A stretch of DNA of 64,000 bases. Origin: Sthenelais limicola. Taxonomy: Eukaryota > Annelida > Polychaeta > Phyllodocida > Sigalionidae. The notes under the pieces were generated by a model. It saw nothing but the letters and a program-made list of their open reading frames with translations, ran no database searches and was not told where the DNA came from. Location of the stretch: positions 57,718,966 through 57,782,965 of the forward strand of contig OW804094.1 in assembly GCA_942159475.1 (NCBI GenBank). Reading direction: 5' to 3'. A program made the translations under genes and the position numbers. Below are positions 1 to 13,856 of the stretch, one piece after another (within the stretch, counting starts at the first letter, position 1; each line of letters begins with the position of its first letter).

Positions 1-14
1 ATTTCAGACTAACA

Positions 15-292
15 AATTTTCCCCCCAAATAGTGGTTTACATGAAAACCTCCATTTTTGTATGTGTGGTGCTGGCACGAAAATAAATTTGTTGGCCTCAT
101 GATTAAACAAATATAAGAAACTTTGTAGAATACATTCCCCCTAGACTATTTTTCTCCCGTAAATCAAAAAATACCAAAGAAAAAATTCTCAGATAAGTAT
201 TTTAGCCTCTAGATGGACAGTTTTTTTTGGCAGTTTTTTTAAAAACCCAAATGACGCATTTTTGTTGGGATTGGTGGAAAATAACTTGTAAT
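15..292. repeat. Dispersed repeat, copy of the right half of the 14.56-16.05 kb element
   Basis: This segment aligns by eye with 15773-16042 on the same strand. Shared landmarks are a run of C near the start, then TTGGCCTCAYGATTAAA, TTCCCCCTAG, AAAATACCAA, a TATTTTAGC block and AACCCAAATGA. It is probably the decayed right end of another member of that family, cut by the window edge. No coding potential seen. Confidence 0.7.
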
Positions 293-362
293 TTTACACA
301 TTATTTAAATCATGCAAAGTATTTCACACATCTGCATACTAGTAATTATTGTTAGAAAGGAA

Positions 363-475
363 AATCCCAATTTTCCCTGACCTGGGCTAAATTTCCCTGA
401 CTTTTCTCTGAATTCCAAATTTCCCTGACCATTTCCAAAATTCCCTGACTTTTCCCTGACCAGTGGCAACCCTTA
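363..475. repeat. Short TTCCCTGAC-type repeat cluster
   Basis: The word TTCCCTGAC (or TCCCTGAC) recurs about six times in about 110 bp, ending in CAGTGGCAACCC. A short C/T-rich repeat ending in such a CAG-starting word resembles the subterminal part of a DNA transposon. No partner end was found, so the nature is open. Confidence 0.5.
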
Positions 476-1635
476 AAGGGGTTAATCGCAGTACCGTGTA
501 ACGGTTGGTTTCATGAAGGTAGAAATAAAATTGTTGATGTTAATGGTAATCTTTATTTCACGGGAATTCGGGCGACTTGTCCTTCTTCAGGTGCTTGTAT
601 TTTTAATTAGTTAAAAGATATACAAAGCACATTTTTCAAAGGGATCAATGTATATAGCACAAGTGATATATATATCGTGGAGATATTTTCAGCGGATTTC
701 AGGCTTAATCTCCGATAGGTTTATTTAGAGTGTATGATTAGGTTGATAGCATGCCCTATTCTGATTGACTCTCATATAATAACTATCATGTCACACAAAG
801 GTCCACTTAATCTTATTAAAATCTCCATTCCACTATTAGTTGATCACATGTGGGCGGATCGGATAATCCAGGGAGACCATCAGTAGACAGACTCGTTACC
901 CAGGGCGGGTAATCTTTTCTCCGCAGGCAGGTACACAAACCCAGCGCCCAAAAATATGCCGTGCAACATGAAATCTCATACTATAAGGCTCAGATTCCAA
1001 TTTGTATCATACCTTATAATACAAGGCATCTGACATTGCAATCGATCATGAGGATATCATCTAGAAACATAAGGTGTTTTTCCCAAACATTGAACAATAG
1101 CCGATTTCCATCAACGTCCTTCTACAAGCTAATTATACTGCCAATCTTATTTATAGAATGCATTTAATACATCCAGTTAATTATTGGGGAAACATTTAGC
1201 CATAGCGGTCAAGTCAATATTCGGGCTAGTTTTGGGGCCAGAATGGCCCTGATCTAGTATTATATATATAATATATAGAATTTTTATTCTGATAAAATTG
1301 GTATACAGAGATTCTACGAATAGATCTTCCAGCTCACCCGAAAAGCATAGCAAGACAAGCACAACATTCTAATGGCCTAAAAGTCCAGAGTAAGACACCC
1401 ACGATCTAGTGTTGTTCATTTTGTATCCTTGATCAAAAATCGCATACAAATTATGAGATGAATCAGATTGTAAGATTGATTAGACCTCAAATCTGAAGAG
1501 CCAAACCCTGGTAGGCCTAAGTAAGCTTCGCAGTCAGCTAAGTTGTCTTGGGAAATAATATATTTGAGTTTTAACATAAACATTGAAGAAGCCAACCCTG
1601 GTGAGGAAGCTATAGACACAATGTTCTGGACTTAC
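476..1635. other. Clarin intron 3 (part), no gene seen
   Basis: AT-rich sequence downstream (on the minus strand) of the 1636-1806 exon. I looked on the minus strand for an exon carrying the third and fourth membrane segments and found none, so the last clarin exon(s) should lie left of the window. Confidence 0.5.
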
Positions 1636-1806
1636 TGGCAAATGTATTCCAAAGATAGAGGCCTACAGGCCCTGTGATGGTTTCTATTGGACGCGTGGAG
1701 GCATTGAAGATGGCGAAGCCCATGGCAATGAGCCCCCAGATGATGGTTACGCCAGCCAGCACCAGAACTGCCACCCAAAGGCCAAAGTTGAAAAGGCCAG
1801 ACTTGG
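1636..1806 (-). CDS. Clarin-family protein, transmembrane exon (third coding exon found)
   Basis: A 171-nt internal exon. The minus strand reads TTTTCAG before base 1806 and GTAAGT after base 1636, and both borders are phase 1. It encodes a short KSGLFNFG lead-in, a hydrophobic helix (LWVAVLVLAGVTIIWGL) and then MGFAIFN followed by TGPVGLYLWNTFA. The GP-GLYLWN motif after the second helix is characteristic of clarins (CLRN1/2/3), tetraspan proteins of sensory-cell membranes in vertebrates. Joined to 7169-7297 it keeps the frame. The last two helices are not in the window. The clarin call rests on this exon and the first together. Confidence 0.9.
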
Positions 1807-4800
1807 CTGAAAACATTAATAAAAAGGTTTTATTTTGCAGTCTAAAGTACAATTAGTAAGACACATTTACAATGTAAATGATTCTCCATGGTGAGAACGG
1901 ATAAAAAGCGATGCATGTCAGGAGATTTACCATCAAAACCGACAGACAATTAGGGAACTAGGAACTTCCTATCTTTATACATTTGGAAATGGGGCAATAA
2001 CATTAAATTTGAGTTGTTGAAAAAAATAATAATTGTGAATGTACCGAAATCTTTTATTGAAATAGATTCGATTATAATGTCATACAAATATCTAAGTTTA
2101 ACGGTATCTTCGATAATGTTATGAAATCAGTCCGCAGAAAACGTTGTAGTAAAAATACACCGCAAATTAAGTGCACACATAAAAGCATGGTCAAATTAAA
2201 CGCTTCCAGGGAAAATCTTGTAGTGATAACACTTGACATGCGAATCATAATAAATCATCATGGCGAAAACAAACAACTGAAGTCAGCGGATGTTGAAAAA
2301 TTCTGTCAAAGCAAAGTAAATAGATCAAAAGCGAGCCTCTTATCCCTAGATATTCAATGCACCCATATGTAACTTAATTAGCATGCATTATCATTATAAC
2401 ATAAGCATCTAAATATACCAGGGCTACCGATTTACCTTTGAATTACTTATGGCCGCTTATTTTCAATACGGCATGATGGTTACCAAAGCATGGCCCAACT
2501 CCCACTTTTAATTTTACCCTGTAACACACACATGCATAGATGTACGGAGACCCTGTCATATACCCCCGTGGGCATTATGTAATAACGGAAAAGAGTGTAA
2601 AAAAATCTAGATTGAATTCTGACCTCGCCTTTGCCACTATGTCTACCCCCCAATATATCCATTGACAAGAATCATTCGCATATTCACTGGTAACAAAAGG
2701 CCTGACGCCCACTAACTCAATCATCGAATCTGTCCGTCCGCTACTCATAGAACAGGACATGATATTTATAAACGATTTCATAGCCAGGTGATGAAATGAC
2801 AGTTTGTGATGCATGAATGGAGAGCATGATTGTAGGGGTGAGGGACGGCGTTATTTCAGCTGCTGTAGATGACTAATTGCAGCATGAATTAGGCCGCATG
2901 GAGAGGGTGTCCCCATGTGGCCACGTCTATACATGGGCTTCGATCTATTGTTCTAACGTATACATTATTAAGGTAGACCAAAGACTGACCGGCCACTGAG
3001 CTGTATATTAATCAACCAGGAACCAATGCTAGGCGAACTGGGTGGGGTGCAATATCACATTGGGCTCCCCACACATGATATATGCACACGCGTACATACA
3101 TAGATAGATAGGGTCCGGATAGGGTAACTGAAACGAGCGCGCTAGCTCGAACCGTTAGCTTGAATGAATCCGAATGAATGAAAGATTAGTTGTTTAGCTT
3201 GGTCGGGATTGTTTACATATTTCCAATTTTATTACTTTTTATTGGGCACTATCCTTGCGGTTAACAGTTGTGAAAGTGATTCCGATCGTCAAAGACGGAC
3301 GGGGAATGTACATTTGCATAAGAATTCAAGGTATGTATGGAAGACGAAATACTCAGAATTGTCGATTGAAACTTTTATAGCAGTTATTAGGTATTTATAC
3401 TATGAGTAACATCACGGGAATTACCCAAATTTGAAAAGAGGGGCTTGCAGTTATTTTATGACATATTAGCCTATTTTGATCAGGAGTAATTTATTTTTTG
3501 AGATTTTACAATGTTTTTTTTGCATGACCGATTTTCAATTAATAGTTTTCAATTTAAGAACATACAAAATTCAAATAGTTTAGTATAAAAAGACTATTAA
3601 TCTTTGCTTTCACCGAATGTTATGATAAAAAAACCCACCAAATTACCGAAGTCTACGCTGCATGCAAGTCTATTTTAAATGTAACTATTAATTGAATTAA
3701 ATAATTGAATCGTGATATTCATTTTCTTTTCGTATCGAGTACATGAAGGGATATGACATCTTCCTCCTGTTTAGATAAAACTTTTTTTAAATTTATTTTA
3801 TTTTGTTCTGTACCAGGCAGGTGGCATTTATTAAGCTGGCGTTAACCGAACCATGGAGTGGTTTACCTGCGTGTAGTACACTTACGTTTTACTCCAAGTA
3901 CAACAATAAATATCCGCGAAGATATTATCACCCTCCCCAGAGATACCTTGATATGAGCTGCCTTTGTCGCTCCTCGTGCAACCCTTAAACGAAGGACTTT
4001 TAATGTAATACAAACTCCTCAAAAGAAGGGTCGGGAAAGCACGATGATGGAAACAGACTAAAGACATTTCCTAGATTAATACTTACATTATAGAAAAGCT
4101 TTCAACTTAAAACCACTTCTTCTCGATCATAATTCCGACATCAGATTTAAATTCTAATGGAACATGGCTAAGCAAATCTTTGCACACTGAATAATGATAT
4201 TCCCGGAGCCTTTCAGTCTAGAGGTTCTGAAGTATGTTCCCTTTGATTGTAAGAGCTGAACACATAGGCGTTTATTTATAACCTGTGATTTGCCGTAGAT
4301 TTAGAGGTTGAGGAGACACGTAGAACAGTGCCATCTCAGGACAAAGTGGGCCAACATTTTTTCACAGCATCCTCTTAAATTAAGCGCAGACAAAACTTTC
4401 TTTGGATATTTATGTAAAAATAGTTATTAACACCCTAACATCCGCATACTACCGTCATATCATCAATGCGCGGACTTTGCCATGGTCCTTAGGGATCCAA
4501 AACAACCCCCCTGAACACACGTTCATTCCTCACCCAAAGGCCGAGTGTTTGTTTAGGGAGTTGTCATGGAAACAAGACATGGCAGCCTGGGGCGACTGTA
4601 TGAGGGCTGGCTGGAGCAAATGCAACCGGTTGCCTCTTCTCTCTAATGGAAAATGACCATACATAGATAAAGGAAGGGTGGATACATTGTCCAAGAATTA
4701 AATTGGAGGCCAGATGGACAGCAGCGGAGTATAATTAGAAGTAACACAACCTTTAGACAATCAATGGGAAGTTATCGTCACGGTTCAGTGAACCGGTTCA

Positions 4801-7168
4801 AAGTACCATAAATTGGTATCCAAGCTAACCAGAAGAGCAATAAACTCCATCCCTTAACGTCAATAATCTCCACTCATATGAAAATTAAGGCCTTCATTAA
4901 CATATCTTCAAACATAATTGGGATATTTCAGTTACATGGTGATGTATTCAAAACATTTTGCATGAACGGAAGAGTTGCTCTACAATTCTCAAAATTAGAT
5001 AATTATAGATTATTTTCTCCCATAGACCCACAGGGTAATCATTTGAATTGGAGAGTGGTGCAGTTTCAGCTGAGAATATTAGAGTATTACAACCGTTGAC
5101 TGCAATATTACAATAAGTATTTCCACTGAGGAAAATTGCTAGTGTCCAATTCGAGGCAACTGAAGTAATATTGCAAGGAGAAAAGGCGGGAGTTCGTAAA
5201 GCATTTTAATTCCTATAGGCTAAGTACGATATGCCAACATATATTACACATGATACCATGTAATATATTATATACATATTACATATTTGTAAATTTGATT
5301 TATTTGAAGCATCGGGAGTCGGGATTGCATTGGATCTCTTACAAATACTGTATATCTCGACTTTGGTTAAACTCCATACTACCTTCAATAAAACAGGCAT
5401 ACATTTATAAATATTGCAAATAGTGATGGAAATAGTCCTACATTATGCCATAATTAATGGCAATCCATACATGCCATAATGTAACTTTAGGATGTTGGGA
5501 TTGTTTAAGGCCATGGGTTTGACACGCTAATTGTAAGTTAAATGGGAACCCTGACTGCATAACAAGGACATGCACATCAGCGCTGTGACACATAAGGTTT
5601 ATCCACCCTTTAATCAATAGATGGTAACACAGGGTGTTGGGTGTATGCGCATCCCTACTCCAAACAATGCACTCATCCGTTAGATCAATATTTCGCTGGA
5701 TTTGCTTGCTAGAGAAAGGTACCGACTGAAGAGTAAGCCCAGAAGTGACGTCACCTGTGACATGAATTTATATATATTCTGAAATGAGAAATTCAATAAA
5801 TCTAAAGGTCTGTGCATCGCCATCCTTATAAACAAACATACAAAAAGTGCACTCTCATCATACTTAAAGCTGTGCTTTATTCTACCACATAAACTGATCA
5901 GCGCAAACGTCCCCATCATTTCATCGTAAAGTGACGTGCTAAAATTGTATGTAGATGGGCAATGTGTTGTTTTTATACCAAAAAGAAGCTCATATTTTTA
6001 TCTATCAATGACACACAAGTGGTCACACAGGCCCCACCTAATCGAGTGGCAGGGCCCCGGGGACAACCATTAAAGCTGTCCGCCAACTGGAGGTACGGAA
6101 TTTTTTAATTCTAAGAAAAAAGCCCATTACATTTTTTTAATTCCGCCTTAAATATCGTCATGAAATATTTTATAGTTGTGAATCTACTACAAAACTTTAC
6201 GTTGTACACTTACTTGGCTACAAAAGAAATCTTTGATTTTCAAACTTGAATTGATAGTTGGGAATCTACTGCAAAACTTGACATGGCCCTCTTGGCTACA
6301 AATCAGTTCTTTGATTTTGCAACTCACCTTCACGATTAACGAACTTCTTAAAGTTTTGAAATTTCAACATGAACCACCCTAAAATATAGCAATAATGCTT
6401 GGTTTCTCTAGGATCTAAGCACTATTGTAGGGGAATTACCCAACACTGCTAATAAGCACATGTCTCAAGATTACAAGCCAATATGCCCTATATTAGAATA
6501 ACTGACCATGTAAATAAGTGAAGCATTCCTTTTTTAATTAGCCAAATTCCAGTAGAATTTTTTTAACTAGAGATAGTGTCAATGTCTTAAGTGTCGCCAC
6601 CTGTTGCAAGTACCCATTTCCAACTCCCTTGACACTTTCAAATCTAGCGCCATAATTAATCAACATCCGTTTTCCTAGGGCCCTCTGGTGAGAAGTTGTG
6701 AAGACTTGTATGATATGATAGATAAAATTCCTAAGAACTCGAGCCATACATCAGAAGCAATTGATTTGTCAGATAAAGAAATTCTCATGAGAACGAAGAT
6801 CACACTTCTAATAATATCTAAAGGACATCATTTATCTTTTCGGGAAAAACATATAATGCCCAACTGAAGATAAAATTAAGGTTAATTGTTCTCAGGAACA
6901 ATATCATATAAGTCAGCTTCACCCAGTTTAGAACGCAATAACACATCTATCTGCATACCACCATCGATTATAAAATGCAAATCATACCGGAATCGGCTAA
7001 AAATAACAGCAAGCATAATTGATAAGAATTGACACCGCCCATATCAAATAAATGGTAAATAAATCACATAAAATGAAATTAAGCATAATTATAATATATG
7101 ACAAAGCAGACAAGACAACATAGGGTATTGGGGCTTCATGCAAAGGAGGCATACACGCAGTCATTTAC
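1807..7168. other. Clarin intron 2 (5.4 kb), no gene seen
   Basis: AT-rich intronic DNA with only short spurious frames. The one internal structure I can point to is an imperfect tandem duplication of about 80 bp at 6172-6327, both halves carrying GAATCTACTRCAAAACTT and CTTTGATTTT. No RNA gene or mobile-element protein was recognised. Confidence 0.5.
6172..6327. repeat. Imperfect tandem duplication, about 80-bp unit
   Basis: Two adjacent copies share GAATCTACTRCAAAACTT, TTGGCTACAAA and CTTTGATTTT in the same order. Confidence 0.6.
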
Positions 7169-7297
7169 CAGGCAAGTCATCAGCAGACGACTTTTGAAAA
7201 TCGTCAATGATTCGTTGTATCTCAGCCTTTCCAGAATGCACAGCGCCTAACTGTTCTCCGACCCATCCACACAAGTTATTCTGCTCCACACAGTAGA
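7169..7297 (-). CDS. Clarin-family protein, small extracellular-loop exon
   Basis: A 129-nt open segment on the minus strand. It is preceded by a pyrimidine-rich tract ending GTAACAG and followed by GTAAATG. It begins and ends in phase 1, exactly what is needed to join the first exon (ends phase 1) to the 1636-1806 exon. It encodes 43 residues, starting IYCVEQNNLCGWVGEQLG and ending in an acidic SSADDLPG stretch, with two cysteines. A stop follows at once in the intron. It would lengthen the loop between helices 1 and 2. I do not recall this segment from vertebrate clarins, so it may be an invertebrate-specific or alternative exon. The inference rests on splice sites, phase and composition, not on homology. 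Confidence 0.68.
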
Positions 7298-10200
7298 CTG
7301 TTACAAAGAAAACACACAGAGTGCTGCAAAGTCAATACGGGGTTAGAACAATAAACATGGGGGGAGTTAGTCTTCACATGGAAAGTACATTGAACCCAGA
7401 ACAAAAATTACATTACATTAACATGAATGTTACAATACAAAGAATAGAGAGAAGAGACTTGATAATAGATGCAAAAGGTTATCACATATATAGGAAACTT
7501 TATTCCCGAATCGGAATGTATGCAATAACAGTACAGTTAATGGTTTATACAAATACATGGAAATATGCTGTTGTTCTCTGTCAAAGACAATTCTTCCGAA
7601 CCAACCCTCAGGCGACGGGTGAAAACAACCATAGAGGCATCGTGGTTACTGCGTTTTTCTCTAATTGTATCTGTACTGGATCATCTTTAAATATTATATT
7701 GGCCTTTAATGAATAATAAAAAGAATCAACAATTCACACAACCCAGTGTTATCAAAATTTGAAAATTGAAAGCAAATTACATGCATGATTATGATACAAT
7801 ATGGTAGAATTCTACCATATACGTATTTTGAAAAATATTTTTATCTGACTAGGGTCATGATCCTGCAATTTACCATAATGTACTGATTTGAGAGTGAAAG
7901 ATTGTCGCTGACGCATCCCAGGTCCCAGTTAGAGAAAATAACATGATATGAACAATACAATTACTCAAAAACACTCAATAAAGAAGGAACGCGTTTTAAT
8001 TATAGGCTAAAGCCAGCGTTTATAACGGCTTCCACCAATACAGAGAACCAATGCCGATGTAGCACGCTAACCCTCATCAAAATGCGTTTGTGGCCCATAA
8101 ACGATGAAACTGTGTCTACAACATTGTGGCACGCTCAACATAAAAATATCGCGGCCGTATCCCATAAAAACATGATTTATAACTAATCCCAGATGGGGAG
8201 CAATCTGGAAAGCAGGTAGGACCAGGAGGCCTCGAGCATCGTTTTTGCGTGTTTAGTTACGATAATTTTGGTGGTCGCAAAACTAGTGAATCCAATGAGC
8301 TGAGCACTGCGAATGCTGCTTACTAAGAATAGCAGACGCGCAAGAGTAGGGGCTGAATAGAAATCAATATGAGGCAAAATAGCGACTCATTTGGTAAGGC
8401 CTTAAAAGCACCGCTAATAAACTAATACGAGGAGGAAGCAGGTCGTTCTATACCTTCCATCCTACTGGCAGTAATACAGAATGCCCTGTCTACCTTGTTT
8501 TCATTCTGTATATATGATCTTAGTTAAAATGAAAAGTTTCATGTTTTATAATATTCGATTTTTGTTGTAACCATCATAAAGCAATGAAGGTGATATAGAT
8601 ACTAGTATTTTCACTGATGAATACAATGATACCAGCAGAGAAAGTTTCATTTATATTGAATAAATAACAACAGAATAGAGGTGACTTGAGTATTGAAGGA
8701 CACAAGAATAATTGCGATGAAATCATCTAAGGTGTCCTTAAAGAGATCCTAAATGATAACCCAGTAATAACAGGATGATCCGCCGACTATTGTTAAAAAA
8801 CATCAAAGGCCGTTCATTATTACCATACTTAGTCTTAGTATATACTAAGACTAAGTATGGTAATAATGAACTCCTGATTATGAGAGTATCCCTAGCGAAA
8901 ATCGAATGAACCTTAATGATTCATTAATTGTCTCGGATAGCAATGTAAATTGCTATAATACAGTGTTCACTAGACAAACGGTTATTTAATTGGATTGATA
9001 TCATATTAAAATACAAAGCCAAATGTGAAATGATAATTGTCATAAGAGTTGTCGATGAAGGTCCTTAAAAAGTATGTGAATACATTTAATTTCCCCTTTT
9101 ATATAAATATAGTAAACACGCAAAGCGCCACCTGGCATGGGAATTCTCACTGCCCAAATATCCAATGACATTTTTATGTTATGGTGTATAGGTGTCGGAT
9201 GAGCCATATTATGTTGTATAGGTATATTTACGTATATATAAACGATACATGTAGAAATAAATACAGGAGAGACCATGACCTGGCGTCACCAGTTGGGCAT
9301 CGATTCCGTCATCTTAGTATACTAGTAATCAATACATTGACCCGGGGCGGTAACTGGTCCTACATTTTCTGACATGACCACCATGTACTTCTATGTCAGC
9401 GGTGATTTACATTACAGAAAAAAAGAAATGGATGGTCAAACAAGGTGTGACCGAAGTATTTAACATCCCTCTGGCGAGAGACGAAATTCAGGACGGACTC
9501 GCATTGCATAAAATATTAACAGAACTGCATAACCATTAGTACTATGAGATAGCTAATTCATAATGAAGTCCCAAGGGTACAATGAAGAAAGTCAATGAGG
9601 GAAGCCAAAGGGTGCTAATTTCGTCCATGCATCATTACGCATATTACGTTGAATAGCAAGAAAAATACCATATATATTATGACAGCACATGGTAATGCAA
9701 TGATATAAATTCCCCTTAAAAGGATTCCACTATAAAGCTTGGATCCCATTATAAAGCTTGAGCACAATGGCGGTTACATTTGTTCTCAGATATAAGGAGG
9801 AAATCCATTGTAGGCGGCACAAAAGATCCAGAGTGCAATATATTGACAAATGGCAGTTTCTACCCGTCTTGTGAACCACTATTAATCAGCTGACCCTTGC
9901 CACACTTCATGGAAGAACACTCGTCACCGATCACTGGGAAACGTAGTATCCAACTAAGGAAATGAAGGAATTAGAACAACACATAAGAATGGCAAATATA
10001 TTTGTTATGTGTGTGAAGTCGGAAATGTGGCTCTTAGATCCTACATGATATATCCTATTACATGGTCGTAACCCATGGTTTATGGCCCCTTTCATGTTTT
10101 CAACGCTCGTGGAACCCCTAGCTGGGGGAGTTCTAATTTCATGGGTTAACAGGCATGAAGATTTAGACTTTTAAAGAAAGTCGCGTATGGTAAATAAGGG

Positions 10201-10672
10201 CATTAAAAGGAACGAGGATCATGAGTAAGGATCAAAGGCAAGGAAACGGTTTCTTCAAATTAGGGGCATTATTATAACATTGCAATAGTTTGAAAGGGAA
10301 TTGTGTATGCCCCTCCCTAACAGTATTCCTCATTTGTTGAGCTTGGTACTTCTCCCATGGTCTCCTATGTCTACAAAGAGAAACCTTCACATATAGGTAC
10401 TCCACAAGTTTACCTCCCTCAAGATTTCCTGACAGATTAGTATAATGTAACATAATGCCAAAAGATCCAAGGAATCCGGCTAAAGGGGGAAGAAAAAGTT
10501 CGGGCTATTCATGGAAAACCAAATAATACATGTAGATACGGAGAACCTTAGAGTAATATAGGGACTAAGATTTAAAGGGACATGTATGCCTCTTTTAAAC
10601 TACTATGCCCTTCCTTATAAACATAGCAAGGCATACCATCATATTATTCCTTGGAAGATTAACCATACAGTC
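7298..10672. other. Clarin intron 1, left part; no gene seen
   Basis: AT-rich intronic DNA. The only notable structure is the perfect palindrome at 8812-8871. The longest frame (7321-7716, plus) starts with GTG, shows no motif and is treated as chance. Confidence 0.5.
8812..8871. repeat. Perfect 60-bp palindrome without spacer
   Basis: The left half starts GTTCATTATTACCATACTTA and ends TTAGTAT. The right half is its exact reverse complement and ends GGTAATAATGAAC. There are 30-bp arms with no loop, in an AT-rich setting. It could be a degenerate foldback element or a young hairpin insertion; no ORF is present. Confidence 0.95.
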
Positions 10673-11507
10673 TAAAGGTGGGATCCCACTGGTTCGCTTG
10701 TATCTGCGCTCATTGCTCGCTCTTGCTGCGCTTGTTTATGGGGTGCTTGTCAGTCGCTCTTCATCCGCTACTATTTTTAGCGCAATACAAGCGCAGAGCG
10801 ATTCTACTGAGATTCTACTGTTGCGCTTGTTTCCTATATGAAATCAATAGCAAATGCGTTTGTGCGCTCTCACTGCGCTCTTGGTCCGCTACTTTAACTG
10901 GTAGAAAGAGCGTTGTGTTGCTGCGCTCAAATCAAACACGTCAGATATTAGCGCAACGTCCTGCGCTCATCTAAACAAGCGCACATAGCATTTTTTAAGA
11001 GCGTATAGAAAGCGCAGTTACCGATTCTATTAGTCCGCTCTGGTTTCGCTCTAAGTTCGCTTGTTATGCGCCCAGGGAAATAAAAAGAGCGGGCCATGAG
11101 TGTACCAAAAGAGCGAGCCAGTGGAATCGCAGCGAAGATTGAGCGAAACCAGAGCGGTCTAATAGATTCGGTAACTACGCTCTCTATACGCTCTTAAAAA
11201 ACGCTATGTGCGCTTCTTTGGGAGAGCGTAGGACGTTGCGCTCATATTTGTTGTGTTTGAAATGAGCGCAACTACATGACGCTCTTCCTGCCTGTTTAAA
11301 TAGTGGTCTAAGAGCGCAATGAGAGCGGACCAAGAGATTTACCATTGATTTCAGAAGGAAACAAGCACACCAGTAGAATCCCTCTGCGCTTGTCTTGCGC
11401 TAAAAATATTAGCGGATGAAGAGCGAATGTAAAGCGCACTATAAACAAGCGCAGCAAGAGCGAGCCATGAGCACATATATAAGTGAACCAGTGGAATCAG
11501 ACCTTAA
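10673..11507. mobile_element. Dimeric inverted-repeat (MITE-like) element rich in CGCTCT/GCGC words
   Basis: An element of about 830 bp bounded by AGGT..GATYCCACTGG and its inverse, with TAA on both sides (10673-10675 and 11505-11507), as for a 3-bp TWA target duplication. The first part (to about 11133) is a complete inverted copy of the family member at 39654-40061, including its far end (AGTGGAATCGCAGC). The second part (about 11134-11504) is a copy in the opposite direction, missing its first tens of bases. The whole folds into a long hairpin. Composition is odd: dozens of CGCTCT, GAGCG, CAAGCG and TGCGCT words. There is no transposase, so it is non-autonomous. TAA duplication fits PIF/Harbinger-type mobilisation, which is an inference. 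Confidence 0.8.
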
Positions 11508-13658
11508 GGCCCTCCTATCAACATGCATGAACATGTAGCTTAGTCAATGTAATCTTATATACTGTATATAGCTCTGCTCCTCTATTCCATGAAATAGGTA
11601 ACTTAAACTATATCTTTGATAATGTTCTTCCTGCTATGAAATATCAAGGGGCATTATTGTCCGGTAATTATAACCTAAATTGCCTTTGTTATGTACCAGG
11701 GAGGTAGATTAAATGGATATGAGCTCATGCTGCCAATGTTAAGCGGTTTGCCTCACCAGTCATATAACATTTCAAGTGTTGTGGCCCATAGCCAGACCAA
11801 ATTAATTGCCTCATATTTAGCAAACTAGATGTTTAATTTATATTTTCCAAAATCTGTCCCACTTCTAAAGGGGTCAATCTTACGTTCATGAAATATCGTC
11901 CTAAATAAAGATGCATCTGACAGGTACATTCCGTTAAGTTCAACACCAGAGATACATCATACCATGGTCAGATTGACTGGCATACTTCTCTAATCGTTCT
12001 ACTAATTACATATATATATCTATTGAAGATACCCAAACAAATTCCACGAGTATGGCAGGTAGCTCTAGATTAGTTCGGCACACGCGGAATGGTACTCTCA
12101 GCCAGATCCAGTTATCCAACACTTTGGAGCAGAGCCAAGCTTCTTAGCCGTATAGATTTAGGTCCCCAGCCCTTTGACTCATAACTAACGTGATTATACC
12201 ACAGACATCTTCAAGTTTATATAATATACATTAAAACATCTTAGGATGAAAGAGGTATAACATTAAATAACCCTCTAGAAGTAGAAAAGCTATGATTAGC
12301 ATAGAGGCGAGCACCTATCTCCAGACATGTATCATTATTCTCTCTATTGTAACGGTTTGATCTGGAAATAAACAATATCAATGAATCAAGTAAATAACCA
12401 CGGAGTGGGGACTAAGTACACAGTCTCATGTCTGTCTATGGACCTTTGATCTGGTTCCACGAAAAAATAGAATATGATATGGTACGCTTGGTTCGGAAAT
12501 GGCTAATTTACTTTGATGAAGGTGTGGCTTATATTTCTTAAAATGCACTGATAAATGATGCACTAATGTTGTGTAGGAGCTTTTGAGTAAACTTTACAAT
12601 GAAATCATGAAATGAATTTTGGATCTCAGGCTATTAAGTCCCACGCTAGAGTATAATTATAACTGAATGTTAAACATGAATACATCCAAACAGCTCCCAA
12701 ATATCAAAATAGAGAAGTTATTTATTCCATTGGCAATTGACACATATGGCCGTTTTTATGAGATACGACTGAATAATATTCGCCATCAGGCTGCTGCCCA
12801 GTAGATAATGTAGGCGTGGTCGCGGATGAATGAACAGCTATTCAACACAATAGTGTAACAGATAAGATATCATAAATCACATTATAATGCAGGCCAGTAC
12901 ACCAGATGATAGTCCTGTCGAAATTAAATTTTAATGAATATAATGTGCAAGCAATTCCACTTCAAAGTTTTCAAAAATAGCTAAAATCATGAAGGTGTTG
13001 TTTTATTGAAGTATTATTGATAATGACTGCCCTTTGTTCCATTCCTTAGATATATATGCACATGTGAAATGTATGCGAGGTATAGGGTTTACTTTCAAGT
13101 AAACACTGGGTACTGAATGCAAACTGGAAAGGAAAACACTATGTAGGTGGCAATTCTTACCAGCTCCTTGTGTTTGCTTGAAAGAGCGTGATTATGAATG
13201 TGGGCTGGCATATACAGAATCATTTCCAAGCCTCGAGAGGCTACTCAGTAGAGGAAGTCAATATTTTCCCCTATATATTAACTACTGAATGGAAAAATTG
13301 GGCTCAAGCCTCTAGTTGTCCATATGTGTACACACCAAACGAACACAGCTAAGCCAAGTCTGAACATAGCCTTAACACACTATTCATTGGCCTAGAAAGG
13401 AATTCATCTAGCCCATGAAAAACTCTTTTGAGAACTGAATAGATATCGAGCTAATACCCTATGTATATATATTAGTAAATACTACACGTAAGTCATGGTG
13501 CTACAGGCAGTTTAATACTGGTAATTCTAGTTGCTATTCCGCAGTTTCCCCTAGTACAATAGGACTGGAAGTATATCATTTATCCTTTTATATCAGAGGA
13601 AATTAATGGAAAATATTTCTCAGGGAATCTTAGATTATAGATACTGCAATGGTGCAAA
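11508..13658. other. Clarin intron 1, unannotated stretch
   Basis: No exon, RNA gene or repeat structure recognised here; AT-rich intronic DNA. Confidence 0.45.

Positions 13659-13856
<198 letters not shown>

Noticed and set aside
7321..7716. 131-codon frame on the plus strand
   Set aside because: Starts with GTG, has no motif, lies in the clarin intron, and its composition is like random AT-rich DNA.
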